This document shows, piece after piece, positions 1-9,858 of a DNA stretch of 64,000 nucleotides. The notes under the pieces are model-generated. The model had not been told where the DNA came from. It made no database searches and saw nothing but the letters and a program-made list of their open reading frames with translations. The stretch is taken from assembly GCF_003254275.1 (NCBI RefSeq), contig NZ_QKZK01000008.1, forward strand, positions 101,600 through 165,599, given 5' to 3'. Each line of letters opens with the position of its first letter. The first letter of the stretch is position 1. The stretch is from Breznakibacter xylanolyticus. GTDB lineage: Bacteria; Bacteroidota; Bacteroidia; Bacteroidales; Marinilabiliaceae. A program made the translations under genes and the position numbers.

Positions 1-145
1 CAAATCGGCAGTTTAGCTGTTGTGCCAAGTCATGTCCTGTTTGCGCGTTGCGTCCAATGATTTGAACAATGGTGTGATTGGCTGCTTTGAGCGCCACTCC
101 CAAACGTGTGGCCACGTTGCCGGTTCCTATAATGGTGATGTTCAT
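1..145 (-). CDS. DUF2520 / Rossmann-like NADP-binding protein (5' part only)
   Basis: The minus strand reads from an ATG at 145 to the window edge, giving 48 codons that begin MNITIIGTGNVATRLGVAL. The GxGxxA-type nucleotide-binding loop right at the N-terminus followed by a second beta strand (HTIVQIIGR) is the Rossmann start of the ProC-like / DUF2520 oxidoreductases common in Bacteroidota. Only this first nucleotide-binding unit is visible, so substrate and full length cannot be judged. A related Rossmann family such as an F420-dependent NADP reductase is possible. Confidence 0.7.
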   Translation of the reverse strand, partial: MNITIIGTGNVATRLGVALKAANHTIVQIIGRNAQTGHDLAQQLNCRF

Positions 146-336
146 GTGTTATAAATGCAGGCTTATCAGCCCAAAGTTACCCATTTTGAAATTCTTCACA
201 ACAGGTCGTTTTTTCTTGTTTGCCGTGATCTTCTGTTTGTCAAATTTTTTTCATCAAGCAATGCGATAATGTTGTAAATTGTTTGGCATTGGTGTTTGAT
301 AATCACTGGTTTAATTTGTTAATTTAATTATCGCTT

Positions 337-1602
337 ATGAAAACCCTGTTTGTCCTGATGATTTGTATGATGCCCTGGTGTGTCTGGGCTCAGTTTGATA
401 TCAAAGGTAAGTTGAAGGAGAAAATCATGAATCGTGCCGAAGAGCGGGTCGATCAAGGCATTGATTCCGGGCTGGATGCTGTGGAAGACGAGGCCAAAGA
501 CGCCGCCCGCGACAAGTCGGAACCGAACGATTCTGAGCCTGCCGATGAACCCGATGCTGCTGAGGTGAGTGCTGAACCGCGTTCAGCTTCTGCCGAAAAA
601 ATCGTCTCTTTTACCAAATACGATTTTGTGCCGGGTGATCAACTTCTTTTTTTTGAGGATTTTTCACAAGATGCCATTGGCGATTTCCCGGCTCTGTGGA
701 CTACCAATGGCGGCGGAGAAGTGCGATTGCTGCAATCCTTGTCCGGCAATTGGCTTTACATGAATTCGCGTGACAATGTTTATTGCCTGATGAATGATTT
801 AACACTCCCCGCTAATTTTATTCTCGAGTTTGATATTGTTCCCACTTCCGGGGAGGATGGCGGTGATTATGCCGGCTTCAACTTGTCGTTGTATAGCAGT
901 CCTGACGATTTTCTCAACGATGATCTTTATCCCGGCGCAGGTGGCCTGCATGTAGAGTGTGCCACTGACCACTGGAATGTGATGGGATACCTTGACGAAC
1001 CCGGTAAATCAACCAACGCACGGAGTGAGTTAGCTCCTTTGGTTCTCAATCGTTCCAATCATGTGATCATTTGGGTGCAAAAGCGTCGTTTGCGAATCTA
1101 TCATCAGGGGATGAAAGCTGTTGATTTGCCTACGGCATTGTACGATAACCTGAAATATAATCGTTTGCGGTTCTCGTTATGGTCGCAGGCCGGCTTCCAT
1201 TTTTTGTCAAACATCCGACTCACTTCTGCCGCGCCTGATACCCGAAGCAAACTGTTGACCGAAGGTAAATTGGTGTCGTACGGCATCTATTTCGATGTCA
1301 ATAGCGACCGTGTGAAACCTGAATCGAATGGCGCGCTGGCCGATATTGCCAAGGTTCTCAACGAAAACCTCGGGGTTTCGGTTCGCATTGTCGGGCATAC
1401 CGATAGTGACGGCTCTGAAAGCAGCAATCTCGACCTCTCCAAACGACGCGCCCTCGCTGTTAAAAACGAACTTTGCAAAAATTATGGTGTGACAGCCGAT
1501 CGCCTCCAAACCGATGGCAAAGGCGAAAGCCAGCCGCTAGTGTCCGGGCAAACACCTTCCGCGAAAGCCCAAAACCGACGTGTGGAATTTGTGAAATTAT
1601 GA
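337..1602 (+). CDS. OmpA family outer-membrane/periplasmic protein
   Basis: 421 aa. Residues 1-18 form a signal peptide ending CVWA before Gln. Residues about 20-85 are highly charged and rich in Asp, Glu and Ala. Residues about 100-310 look like a beta-sandwich (jelly-roll) insert that starts FFEDFSQDAIGDFPALW. Residues about 315-421 are a clear OmpA peptidoglycan-binding domain: FDVNSDRVKPES, then IVGHTDSDGS, then LSKRRALAVKNEL, ending QNRRVEFVKL. By family knowledge the last domain binds peptidoglycan and tethers the envelope. The role of the sandwich domain is unknown. It stands alone; a GH43 gene follows after about 155 bp. Confidence 0.88.
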   Translation: MKTLFVLMICMMPWCVWAQFDIKGKLKEKIMNRAEERVDQGIDSGLDAVEDEAKDAARDKSEPNDSEPADEPDAAEVSAEPRSASAEKIVSFTKYDFVPGDQLLFFEDFSQDAIGDFPALWTTNGGGEVRLLQSLSGNWLYMNSRDNVYCLMNDLTLPANFILEFDIVPTSGEDGGDYAGFNLSLYSSPDDFLNDDLYPGAGGLHVECATDHWNVMGYLDEPGKSTNARSELAPLVLNRSNHVIIWVQKRRLRIYHQGMKAVDLPTALYDNLKYNRLRFSLWSQAGFHFLSNIRLTSAAPDTRSKLLTEGKLVSYGIYFDVNSDRVKPESNGALADIAKVLNENLGVSVRIVGHTDSDGSESSNLDLSKRRALAVKNELCKNYGVTADRLQTDGKGESQPLVSGQTPSAKAQNRRVEFVKL

Positions 1603-1758
1603 CATGCCTTGTAGACGAAATCATTGATCCCGTTGCATTGTGCTCTTCATTACTGATTCGTCACCCATTTGTCAACGTTTATCCACTTTTTTCAACGCCT
1701 TTTAAGGGATATTTGCATAGTGAGATCATTTGTGTAATCAAGTAATTGCAATTTTATT

Positions 1759-2775
1759 ATGAAACAGTGTTTTAACCTGTTGGTACTGGCAAAGTCATCC
1801 ATGGTGTTGACTCTGTTTGCGATGTCTGTTGTGGGCATGCAAGCTCAAAAGAACAAGAAAAGTCATCCGGTTGTCGATCCGCACAAAGCCGGTAACCCTG
1901 TCATCACCGAAAAATATACAGCCGACCCCGCTGCATTGGTCTATCGCGACACGGTGTGGCTGTTTGCCGGTCACGACGAGTGCAAGCCTCAAGGCAATTT
2001 CTACGAGATGCACGAATGGCTCATCTATTCATCTACCGACATGGTCAATTGGAAGGAAGAAGCCGCTGTGCCAGTGAAAATATTTGATTGGGCACAGGGT
2101 GATGCCTGGGCTGCTCAGGCCATTGAGCGAAACGGGAAATTCTACTGGTATGTTACTGTCACTCATAAGGACATACATGGCAAGGCTATTGGCGTGGCTG
2201 TGGCCGACCATCCCCGAGGGCCTTGGAAAGATGCGTTGGGTAAGGCGCTTATCACCAACGATATGACCACCCATGTACCCATTTCGTGGGACGACATTGA
2301 CCCGTCGGTGATGGTTGATGATGACGGTCAAGCCTATCTCTTTTGGGGCAATCAGCGTTGTAAATACGTCAAATTAAAGGAGAATATGCTTGAGATGGAG
2401 GGTGATATTCAAACTGTTGATTTGCCTTTCTTTACCGAGGCGCCATGGATTCACAAGCACAAGGGATGGTATTACTTGTCGTATGCTTATCAGTTCCCCG
2501 AAAAAATTGCCTACGCCATGAGCCGAAGCATTCATGGTCCCTGGGAGTACAAAGGCATCCTCAACGAAGTGGCCGGAAATAGTAATACAAATCATCAGGC
2601 TATCCTCGAATATAAAGGAAAATGGTATTTCATCTACCACAATGGAAGCATTCCCACTGAGGGGGGCAGTTTCCGCCGCTCGGTTTGCATCGATTATTTG
2701 TATTATAACAAGGATGGTTCCCTTAAGCGCGTGGTGATGACCACCGAAGGCGTTAAGCCTGTCGGAACCCGATAA
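1759..2775 (+). CDS. Glycoside hydrolase family 43 (arabinofuranosidase/xylosidase-like)
   Basis: 338 aa with an N-terminal signal sequence (residues 1-30, ending in VVGMQAQ), so it is probably exported. The five-bladed propeller signature of GH43 is present: YTADPAALVY carries the likely catalytic base Asp, DIDPSVMVDDDGQAYLFWGN the pKa-modulating Asp, and FTEAPWIHKHKGWYYL the proton-donor Glu. The family cleaves alpha-L-arabinofuranosides or beta-xylosides from plant polysaccharides. No SusC/SusD pair or other glycosidase lies nearby, so the substrate is not shown by context. A strong terminator follows directly. Confidence 0.9.
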   Translation: MKQCFNLLVLAKSSMVLTLFAMSVVGMQAQKNKKSHPVVDPHKAGNPVITEKYTADPAALVYRDTVWLFAGHDECKPQGNFYEMHEWLIYSSTDMVNWKEEAAVPVKIFDWAQGDAWAAQAIERNGKFYWYVTVTHKDIHGKAIGVAVADHPRGPWKDALGKALITNDMTTHVPISWDDIDPSVMVDDDGQAYLFWGNQRCKYVKLKENMLEMEGDIQTVDLPFFTEAPWIHKHKGWYYLSYAYQFPEKIAYAMSRSIHGPWEYKGILNEVAGNSNTNHQAILEYKGKWYFIYHNGSIPTEGGSFRRSVCIDYLYYNKDGSLKRVVMTTEGVKPVGTR

Positions 2776-2796
2776 GTTTTTCTGAGTTTGTTTTCG

Positions 2797-2848
2797 ATAT
2801 CGAAGCATGGTTGGCACTTTATTGCCGGCAATGCTTCGATATTTTTTT
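2797..2848 (+). terminator. Rho-independent terminator of the GH43 gene
   Basis: Perfect 12-bp arms, ATATCGAAGCAT at 2797-2808 and ATGCTTCGATAT at 2831-2842, followed by a run of seven T. It lies 22 bp after the GH43 stop. Confidence 0.88.
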
Positions 2849-2854
2849 GTGCGC

Positions 2855-2886
2855 TTGGGGTGGATGACTTAATTTTTCTAATTTTG
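2855..2886 (+). promoter_or_regulatory. Candidate Bacteroidota promoter upstream of ugd
   Basis: TTG at 2855-2857 and a perfect -7 box TAATTTTG at 2879-2886, spaced by 21 nt. It would give a leader of about 205 nt before the UDP-glucose dehydrogenase start. Pattern match only. Confidence 0.4.
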
Positions 2887-3049
2887 GTCTTGCTTAGATG
2901 ATTGAACTGATGCGATTCCATTTTTCCCCCATGAAAGGAGCTGGAAGTTGTTGTGATATCGAATCTTGTGTCTTGGTGTTGTCTTAATGCTTTAATAAAC
3001 AGTTGAAACGAGCCGTGACGATATTGTTAGACACACAGGAGATAGAAAA

Positions 3050-3092
3050 TTCATCGTCTTGCGTTTTGATACTCATGTCTTAATACTTTTAT
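3050..3092 (+). repeat. Dispersed intergenic repeat, copy 1
   Basis: This stretch before ugd, containing CTCATGTCTTAATACTTTT, matches the reverse complement of 37961-38002 nearly base for base. A shorter related stretch lies at 2982-3006 and a diverged version at 5503-5541. It looks like a genome-wide intergenic repeat rather than a gene-specific site. Confidence 0.6.
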
Positions 3093-3098
3093 AAACAG

Positions 3099-4430
3099 AT
3101 GAAAATCGCAGTAGTAGGAACCGGCTATGTGGGCTTGGTAACAGGAACCTGTTTTGCCGAAACAGGCATCAATGTCACTTGTGTGGATATTGACGAAACA
3201 AAAATCTCCAAACTCAAATCAGGGATCATTCCCATTTATGAGCCGGGACTCGACCAACTGGTGCTTCAAAATGTTGAAAAAGGGCGTTTGCATTTTACCA
3301 CCAATGTGCGCGAAAGCATCGAACAATCCGAGCTGGTTTTCATCGCCGTGGGCACACCTCCCGGTGAAGATGGCAGTGCCGACTTGCGTCATGTGCTCGA
3401 AGTGGCCAGGCAGGTGGGGCGTTTCATGACCAACTACCTGGTGGTGGTGACCAAAAGCACGGTGCCCATTGGTACGGCCGTGAAAGTGAAAGCGGCCATT
3501 CAGGACGAACTTCAGAAACGTGGTGTGGAACTTGATTTTGATGTGGCTTCTAACCCTGAGTTCCTTAAAGAAGGCAATGCCATCGACGACTTTATGAAGC
3601 CCGATCGTATTGTGGTGGGTACTGAAACCGAGCAGGCTCAAAAGGTGCTTAGCAAACTCTATAAACCGTTTACCCTCAATGGACATCCTATTTTGTTTAT
3701 GGATGTGCCTTCGGCCGAGATGACCAAATATGCCGCCAACGCCATGCTGGCCACGAAAATCAGCTTCATCAACGACATTGCCAACCTTTGCGAACTGGTG
3801 GGGGCTGACATTTCGATGGTGCGTCAGGGGATTGGTTCTGATGCCCGAATTGGTAATAAATTTATTTACGCCGGTGCCGGTTATGGCGGTTCTTGTTTCC
3901 CAAAGGACGTGAAAGCCATCATTAAAACGGCTGAATCGTACGGTTATCGCTTGCGACTGCTCGAGGCGGTTGACAACATCAACGAGGATCAAAAGAAAAT
4001 TCTCGTCAAAAAAATTTCACAGCACTTCAAAAACCATCTCGAGGGCAAGACGTTTGCCGTGTGGGGTTTATCCTTTAAACCACATACCGACGACATGCGC
4101 GAGGCGCCTTCGGTGGTTATCATCAAAAAACTCATCAAGGCCGGTGCCAAGGTGAAGGTGTATGACCCTGTGGCCATGCATGAGGCACAAAAGGTGTTTG
4201 GCAATACCATCGAGTACGGCAAGGATCCCTACGATGTACTCATTGATGCCGATGCGCTCGTTCTCATTACCGAATGGCCTGAGTTCCGAATACTTAATTA
4301 CAAAATTCTTGAGAAACTGCTCAAAAATAAGGTGGTGTTCGATGGACGAAACATTTACGACATGGCCGAAATGACCGAAAATGGGTTCGATTATTACGGA
4401 ATCGGTCGAACCAATGTTAAAGAGGATTGA
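3099..4430 (+). CDS. ugd: UDP-glucose 6-dehydrogenase
   Basis: 443 aa, normal length. It oxidises UDP-glucose twice with NAD to UDP-glucuronate in the cytoplasm. N-terminal Rossmann motif GTGYVGLVTGTCFAETG; the catalytic Cys lies in GYGGSCFPKDVKAI; the C-terminal UDP-binding domain includes WGLSFKPHTDDMREAPS. The next gene consumes UDP-glucuronate, so the two form a UDP-xylose route. A strong terminator separates them, so they may be separate transcripts. The leader carries a dispersed repeat also found near 5.5 and 38 kb. Confidence 0.96.
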   Translation: MKIAVVGTGYVGLVTGTCFAETGINVTCVDIDETKISKLKSGIIPIYEPGLDQLVLQNVEKGRLHFTTNVRESIEQSELVFIAVGTPPGEDGSADLRHVLEVARQVGRFMTNYLVVVTKSTVPIGTAVKVKAAIQDELQKRGVELDFDVASNPEFLKEGNAIDDFMKPDRIVVGTETEQAQKVLSKLYKPFTLNGHPILFMDVPSAEMTKYAANAMLATKISFINDIANLCELVGADISMVRQGIGSDARIGNKFIYAGAGYGGSCFPKDVKAIIKTAESYGYRLRLLEAVDNINEDQKKILVKKISQHFKNHLEGKTFAVWGLSFKPHTDDMREAPSVVIIKKLIKAGAKVKVYDPVAMHEAQKVFGNTIEYGKDPYDVLIDADALVLITEWPEFRILNYKILEKLLKNKVVFDGRNIYDMAEMTENGFDYYGIGRTNVKED

Positions 4431-4451
4431 TGGGGCTTACTTTATGATATT

Positions 4452-4494
4452 TCTCTTTTAGACCCTCGCTTGAGGGACTAAAAGAGATTTTTTA
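4452..4494 (+). terminator. Terminator of ugd
   Basis: TCTCTTTTAG at 4452-4461 pairs with CTAAAAGAGA at 4478-4487. The stem continues through a single A-A mismatch into CCCTC/GAGGG around a 4-nt loop, and six T follow. Confidence 0.88.
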
Positions 4495-4518
4495 TTGAAT
4501 TTTAATAACCAGACTTGA

Positions 4519-5466
4519 ATGAATAGAGTGTTAGTGACCGGGGGGGCCGGTTTTATCGGGTCGCACCTGTGCGACCGTTTGATTGCCGAGGGCAATGACG
4601 TGGTTTGTCTTGACAACTATTTTACCGGCAGCAAAGCCAACATCGTGCACTTGCTTGATAGCCCTTATTTTGAACTGGTTCGACACGATGTGACGCATCC
4701 TTTTTTTGCCGAGGTGGACGAGATTTATAATCTGGCTTGCCCTGCTTCGCCGGTGCACTATCAGTATAACTCGATCAAAACCATCAAAACGTCGGTGATG
4801 GGTGCTATCAATACGCTTGGGTTGGCCAAGCGGGTGAAAGCAAGGATATTACAGGCTTCCACCAGCGAAGTGTATGGCGATCCGTTGGTGCATCCCCAGC
4901 CCGAGAGCTACTGGGGTAACGTTAACCCCATTGGCATCCGCTCGTGTTACGATGAAGGCAAACGGTGTGCTGAGAGCTTGTTTATGAATTATCACTCTCA
5001 AAATGGGGTGAAAATCAAAATCATCCGCATCTTCAATACTTATGGCCCTCGCATGAATCCCAATGATGGGAGGGTGGTTTCCAATTTCATCGTTCAGGCA
5101 CTCAAAGGTGAAAATATTACCATTTATGGCGATGGCAAGCAAACGCGCAGCTTCCAGTATGTCGATGACCTGGTGGAAGGGATGATGCGCATGATGGCTT
5201 CGCGGGAGGGGTTCATCGGCCCGGTGAATATTGGCAATCCACATGAGTTCTCAATGATTGAGCTGGCTCAACAGGTCATCGACCTTACCGGTTCGGCATC
5301 TAAAATTATTCATTTGCCCTTGCCAGCCGATGACCCCACACAGCGTCAACCCGACATTTCGTTGGCCAAAGCTGAGCTCAATGGCTGGGAGCCCAAGGTG
5401 CAATTGCGCGAAGGCCTCATCAAAACCATTGCCTATTTTGATGATTTGTTGAAAAAAGGGCAATGA
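4519..5466 (+). CDS. uxs: UDP-glucuronate decarboxylase (UDP-xylose synthase)
   Basis: 315 aa short-chain dehydrogenase. N-terminal NAD motif [14 protein letters not shown]; active-site YxxxK as [11 protein letters not shown]; family signatures [14 protein letters not shown] and TSEVYGDP. It converts UDP-glucuronate to UDP-xylose with internal NAD recycling. It stands between ugd, which makes its substrate, and rfbA. The length fits the soluble bacterial form without a membrane anchor. Confidence 0.93.
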   Translation: MNRVLVTGGAGFIGSHLCDRLIAEGNDVVCLDNYFTGSKANIVHLLDSPYFELVRHDVTHPFFAEVDEIYNLACPASPVHYQYNSIKTIKTSVMGAINTLGLAKRVKARILQASTSEVYGDPLVHPQPESYWGNVNPIGIRSCYDEGKRCAESLFMNYHSQNGVKIKIIRIFNTYGPRMNPNDGRVVSNFIVQALKGENITIYGDGKQTRSFQYVDDLVEGMMRMMASREGFIGPVNIGNPHEFSMIELAQQVIDLTGSASKIIHLPLPADDPTQRQPDISLAKAELNGWEPKVQLREGLIKTIAYFDDLLKKGQ

Positions 5467-5502
5467 GCATTTTTATGATCACGAATAGTGAAGTTGAGCA
5501 CT

Positions 5503-5541
5503 TCCACCGTCTTGATACTTGATACTTCAATCTTGATACTA
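5503..5541 (+). repeat. Dispersed intergenic repeat, diverged copy
   Basis: Short repeated words CTTGATACTT and TCTTGATACT occur three times just before the rfbA start. They resemble the repeat at 3050-3092 and 37961-38002. Confidence 0.4.
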
Positions 5542-5546
5542 AACAT

Positions 5547-6419
5547 ATGAAAGGAATTATTTTGGCCGGAGGTTCCGGCACGCGCCTCTATCCGGCAACC
5601 AAAAGCATCTCCAAACAAATCATTCCGGTGTATGATAAGCCGATGATTTATTATCCGTTGTCGGTGCTCATGCTTTCGGGCATCCGTGAAATTCTCATTA
5701 TTAGTACACCGCACGATTTGCCTTTGTATCGCAAACTTTTTGGCGATGGTCACCACATGGGCATTCATCTTGAATATGCCGAGCAGCCCTCGCCCGATGG
5801 TCTGGCTCAGGCGTTTATCATTGGTGAACAGTTTATTGGTGACGACAGTGTATGTCTGGTTTTAGGAGACAATATTTTTTATGGATATGAGTTTAGCCGC
5901 GTGTTGCAAGAGGCAGCCTCATTCACCGATGGTGCTGTGGTGTTCGGCTATTGGGTGAACGATCCGCATCGCTATGGTGTGGCCGAATTTGATGAGTCGG
6001 GTAAGGTGCTCAGCCTTGAGGAGAAGCCCGCCCAGCCCAAATCGAATTACGCGGTGACCGGTCTTTATTATTATTCCAACGATGTGGTGGCGAAAGCCAA
6101 GGCCTTGAAGCCATCTAAACGCGGTGAACTCGAAATCACCGATCTCAACCGCCTTTATCTTGATGAAGGTCGATTGAATATGAAGTTTTTGGGGCGTGGC
6201 ATGGCCTGGCTCGATACCGGCACGCATCAAAGCCTGTTGCAGGCATCTAACTTCATTGCCACCATCGAAACCCGTCAGGGATTGAAAATTGCCTGTCTCG
6301 AAGAAATTGCTTTTAACAAGGGGTGGATTAATAAAGAGCAAATTCTTAAATTGGCCGAACCCATGAAAAATAGTGAATATGGGCAATATATGATTCGGAT
6401 TGCCAACATGAAATCGTAA
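5547..6419 (+). CDS. rfbA: Glucose-1-phosphate thymidylyltransferase
   Basis: 290 aa, full length. It makes dTDP-glucose from dTTP and glucose-1-phosphate, the first step of dTDP-sugar (usually rhamnose) synthesis. Nucleotide-binding signature [17 protein letters not shown]; sugar-binding [28 protein letters not shown] and the end of the core [14 protein letters not shown]. The rhamnose genes rfbB, rfbC and rfbD are not in this window. The phosphoglucomutase that can supply glucose-1-phosphate starts 21 bp downstream, so the two are probably cotranscribed. Confidence 0.95.
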   Translation: MKGIILAGGSGTRLYPATKSISKQIIPVYDKPMIYYPLSVLMLSGIREILIISTPHDLPLYRKLFGDGHHMGIHLEYAEQPSPDGLAQAFIIGEQFIGDDSVCLVLGDNIFYGYEFSRVLQEAASFTDGAVVFGYWVNDPHRYGVAEFDESGKVLSLEEKPAQPKSNYAVTGLYYYSNDVVAKAKALKPSKRGELEITDLNRLYLDEGRLNMKFLGRGMAWLDTGTHQSLLQASNFIATIETRQGLKIACLEEIAFNKGWINKEQILKLAEPMKNSEYGQYMIRIANMKS

Positions 6420-6440
6420 ACTAACACAAACACACAAAAT

Positions 6441-8186
6441 ATGAATCAAGAGTTAATGAACGGCGTGAATGCCAAAGCCCAACAGTGGCTCAATGGGAAC
6501 TACGATGCTGCGACCAAAGAGGAAATTCGCCTGTTGATGGCCAAAGAGGATAAAAACGAGTTGATTGATGCTTTCTACCGTGACCTGGAGTTTGGAACAG
6601 GTGGACTGCGTGGCATCATGGGCGTGGGTTCTAACCGCATGAATATTTATACTGTTGGTGCCGCCACGCAGGGATTGGCCAATTATTTAAAAAAAGAATT
6701 TGCCTCGTTGCCTCAAATCAAGGTGGTGATTGGACACGATTGTCGTAATAACAGCCGTTTGTTTGCCCAAACCGTGGCCGACATTTTCTCAGCCAATGAC
6801 ATCAAAGCATATATGTTTGACGATTTACGTCCTACACCCGAAATTTCGTATGCCATTCGTCAGTTGGGATGCCAAAGTGGGGTGATTATCACCGCTTCGC
6901 ACAATCCCAAAGAGTACAACGGCTACAAAGCATATTGGAATGATGGCGGTCAAATTATCGCGCCTCACGATACCAATATCATCGACGAAGTGAACAAGAT
7001 TGCTTCGGTGGATGACATTAAACTTAAAGGCAATCCGGCTTTAATCGAGGTGTTAGGCGCCGAAATGGACGAAAAGTTTCTCAATCAGGTGAAAAGCATT
7101 TCGCTTGACCCCGAGGTGATTAAGCGTCAAAACGACTTGAAAATTGTTTACACCCCCATTCACGGAACCGGGGTGAAACTGGTGCCTGCCGCACTTCGCA
7201 AAATTGGCTTTACGAACATTATTAACATTCCCGAGCAGGATGTGGTGAGTGGTGATTTTCCTACTGTCGTTTCGCCCAACCCCGAAGAGCCTGCAGCCAT
7301 GGAGATGGCCGTGAAAAAAGCTCAACAAGTAAATGCCGACATTGTGATGGCTTCAGATCCCGATGCTGACCGTTTGGGGGTGGCCGTGAAAGATGATAAA
7401 GGCGAATTTGTGCTCATCAATGGCAATCAAACAGCTGTGCTGCTCACCTGGTACATGATTAAAAAATGGAAGGAAACCGGTAAAATCACGGGTAAGGAGT
7501 TTATCGTGAAAACCATCGTGACTTCTGAAATTTTGAAAGAAATTGCCGTGAAAAACGGTGTTGGGTATTTCGATGTGTACACCGGTTTTAAGTGGATTGC
7601 TGACATCATTCATCAGCTCGAAGGCAAGCAAACCTATATTTGTGGTGGCGAAGAGAGCTATGGCTTTCTGCCCGGCGACTATGTGCGCGACAAAGATGCC
7701 GTGGGTGCCATTACCATGATGGCTGAAATTGCAGCTTGGGCAAAGGATAACGGGCGTTCGCTTTACCAACTCATGCAGGATATTTATTTGGAGTACGGCT
7801 TCTCAAAAGAGCGCATGAAATATGTGGTGCGTAAAGGGCAACAAGGTGCCGAGGAGATTAAGCAAATTATGAAAAAATTGCGCGAGAACCCTCCCGCCAC
7901 TTTGGCTGGGTCAAAACTGGCGTTAATCAAAGATTACTTGTCGCTCAAGGCCATCGATCAGGCGAAAGGTTCTGCCACTGCCATTGATTTGCCAGTGACT
8001 TCCGATGTTCTTCAGTTCTTCACCCAAGATGGTTCAAAAATTTCGGTTCGCCCATCGGGTACCGAACCTAAAATCAAGTTCTACTTTGAGGTGAAATATC
8101 CCATCAACAATCGCAATCAGTGGGACGAGGCCAACGTAAAAGCCGACGAACGCATTGAGGCCATGATGAAGGATATGGGGCTTTAA
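6441..8186 (+). CDS. Phospho-sugar mutase (phosphoglucomutase/phosphomannomutase)
   Basis: 581 aa, the long PGM2/PMM-type form. It interconverts sugar 6- and 1-phosphates. The phospho-serine loop is GVIITASHNPKEYNGYKAYW, the metal site DPDADRLGVAV, the sugar-binding loop GGEESYGFLPGDYVRDKDAV, and the C-terminal phosphate-binding site RPSGTEPKIKFYFEV. It lies directly behind rfbA and would feed glucose-1-phosphate to it and to UDP-glucose synthesis. It ends at a bidirectional terminator. Confidence 0.94.
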   Translation: MNQELMNGVNAKAQQWLNGNYDAATKEEIRLLMAKEDKNELIDAFYRDLEFGTGGLRGIMGVGSNRMNIYTVGAATQGLANYLKKEFASLPQIKVVIGHDCRNNSRLFAQTVADIFSANDIKAYMFDDLRPTPEISYAIRQLGCQSGVIITASHNPKEYNGYKAYWNDGGQIIAPHDTNIIDEVNKIASVDDIKLKGNPALIEVLGAEMDEKFLNQVKSISLDPEVIKRQNDLKIVYTPIHGTGVKLVPAALRKIGFTNIINIPEQDVVSGDFPTVVSPNPEEPAAMEMAVKKAQQVNADIVMASDPDADRLGVAVKDDKGEFVLINGNQTAVLLTWYMIKKWKETGKITGKEFIVKTIVTSEILKEIAVKNGVGYFDVYTGFKWIADIIHQLEGKQTYICGGEESYGFLPGDYVRDKDAVGAITMMAEIAAWAKDNGRSLYQLMQDIYLEYGFSKERMKYVVRKGQQGAEEIKQIMKKLRENPPATLAGSKLALIKDYLSLKAIDQAKGSATAIDLPVTSDVLQFFTQDGSKISVRPSGTEPKIKFYFEVKYPINNRNQWDEANVKADERIEAMMKDMGL

Positions 8187-8202
8187 TTTATTGCTGCTAA
8201 AT

Positions 8203-8234
8203 AAAAAAAAACCGGGCTTTGACCCGGTTTTTTT
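8203..8234. terminator. Bidirectional terminator
   Basis: The hairpin ACCGGGctttgaCCCGGT is flanked by an A run before and a T run after. It lies between the phosphoglucomutase (+) and the convergent RecD-like helicase (-) and can serve both. Confidence 0.88.
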
Positions 8235-8350
8235 ATGTCTGCGAAAGGCTAAAACACCGGAATAAGCCGGGATTCAACTTGCTTCATTTGTCGAAAAAAA
8301 ACATTTTCTCAGTTCTTTATTTTTTTTGTAATTCAGCGCATTTTTCCCTG

Positions 8351-9766
8351 TCAAGACTCAAATTGATTGTCCGGGAAGTTGATGAGGTAAACTCTTTCGG
8401 TGGCTCGCGTGATGGCCGTGTAGAGCCATCTTAAATAGTCTAGGCCTTTGTCTTCGTCGGCAATCATGCCCTGGTCGATGAACACGTTTTTCCATTGCCC
8501 GCCTTGTGCCTTGTGGCAGGTCACGGCATAGGCAAACTTCACCTGGAGGGCGTTGAAATGTGGGTTTTTTCGCATTAGCTCCCATTTTTTGCGCTTGTTT
8601 TTCTCGTCGGCATAATCTTCCATCACGGCTTCGTAAAAACGTTGTTGTTCGGCCTGAGTGAGACCGGGGCCTTCGCTGGTGAGCGTGTCGAGGACCAATT
8701 TGACATCGGCTTCTAAATAACCGTGGTCGATAAAACGCACCGTAGCGTTCACGAAACGCAGCCCGTAAAGCTCTTCGTGACGCCTGATTTTAACCACTTC
8801 CACGATGTCGCCGTTGGCAATGAAATCGAGTTCCTGGCTGCCATCCAGCCAGAAGTAGTTGTTTTTGACCACCATCAACAAGTCGCCCGGCGTGAGTTCT
8901 TCTTCGCGATACAGCACCGATGCGCGGATGCCCTTGTTGTAGATGTTGGCGCGTTTGTTGCTCCGGCAAATGACCATGGTTTCGTCCATCCCCGTTTTGT
9001 CGTAGCTTTGGTTGAGGGTTTCGATGAGTTCGGCTCCCGACAGGCGTATGAAATCGGGGTAGCCTTGGGTTTGAAACAAGGGGAGGATGCCATCGTTTTC
9101 GATGTTGTCCATGGCTTGGCGTAGCCGATTGGCATTGTGCAAGATGCCGCTTGTTTCGGATTGACGCACCACATCGTTCAAAAAATAGGCATCGGGCGAA
9201 AAACCCAGTGACTCAAGATTGTGTGCATCCAGTGCCGGGCTTTCGGTGCAGCCCACCGGGGGCAACTGCGCTGAATCGCCTATGAGCATCAATTTGCAGT
9301 TATTGCCCTGATGAACATACTCAAACAGGTCGTCGAGGAGTCGGCCGCTGCCAAACATCGACGTCTCGCTGTTCGAATTGGCAATCATCGATGCTTCATC
9401 GACTAAAAAAAGTGTGTCTTTGTGTTTGTTCCAGTTGAGCTGGAAGTTACCTCCTCCCGATTGTTGACGGTATATTTTTTTGTGGATGGTGAAGGCCGGT
9501 TGTCCGGCATAACTGCTGAATACTTTGGCGGCACGACCCGTGGGAGCCAGTAGCACGCAGGGGATTTGCATGTCGGTGAGGGTGCGTACCAAGGCGCTTG
9601 TGAGCGAGGTTTTACCGGTTCCGGCAAAACCTTTCACTAACAGCGTTTTTTCCTCGTCGGGAGTGATGATAAATCGCCCTATGCCTTCAATCAGCGTCTG
9701 TTGTGATGGCGTGGGTGAATGCCCTAAGTGGTTTTCGATGAGTTTCGCGATATGTTGTTCGAGCAT
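8351..9766 (-). CDS. RecD-like ATP-dependent DNA helicase / AAA protein
   Basis: 471 aa superfamily-1 helicase. Walker A is VKGFAGTGKTSLTSALV, Walker B LFLVDEASMI, motif III LMLIGDSAQLPPVG, and the C-terminal UvrD-like motifs are FAYAVTCHKAQGGQWKNVF and WLYTAITRATERVYLIN. It is shorter than RecD2, which carries a long N-terminal extension, so it belongs to the compact Bacteroidota group often named ATP-dependent exodeoxyribonuclease. It probably unwinds DNA in repair. Convergent with the mutase, divergent from the next gene. Confidence 0.88.
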   Translation of the reverse strand: MLEQHIAKLIENHLGHSPTPSQQTLIEGIGRFIITPDEEKTLLVKGFAGTGKTSLTSALVRTLTDMQIPCVLLAPTGRAAKVFSSYAGQPAFTIHKKIYRQQSGGGNFQLNWNKHKDTLFLVDEASMIANSNSETSMFGSGRLLDDLFEYVHQGNNCKLMLIGDSAQLPPVGCTESPALDAHNLESLGFSPDAYFLNDVVRQSETSGILHNANRLRQAMDNIENDGILPLFQTQGYPDFIRLSGAELIETLNQSYDKTGMDETMVICRSNKRANIYNKGIRASVLYREEELTPGDLLMVVKNNYFWLDGSQELDFIANGDIVEVVKIRRHEELYGLRFVNATVRFIDHGYLEADVKLVLDTLTSEGPGLTQAEQQRFYEAVMEDYADEKNKRKKWELMRKNPHFNALQVKFAYAVTCHKAQGGQWKNVFIDQGMIADEDKGLDYLRWLYTAITRATERVYLINFPDNQFES

Positions 9767-9813
9767 ATTTTTAAGAAATAAGCCGTTGAAAAATGTTCAT
9801 TTGAAATTTTTTC

Positions 9814-9821
9814 TAAATTTG
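9814..9821 (+). promoter_or_regulatory. -7 promoter box of the 9859 gene
   Basis: TAAATTTG matches the Bacteroidota -7 consensus TAnnTTTG. It would place transcription start about 30 nt before the ATG at 9859. No well-spaced -33 box is seen. Confidence 0.5.
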
Positions 9822-9858
9822 TGCATTCGTTTTATAAAATAAACAAAACTCAAAAATA

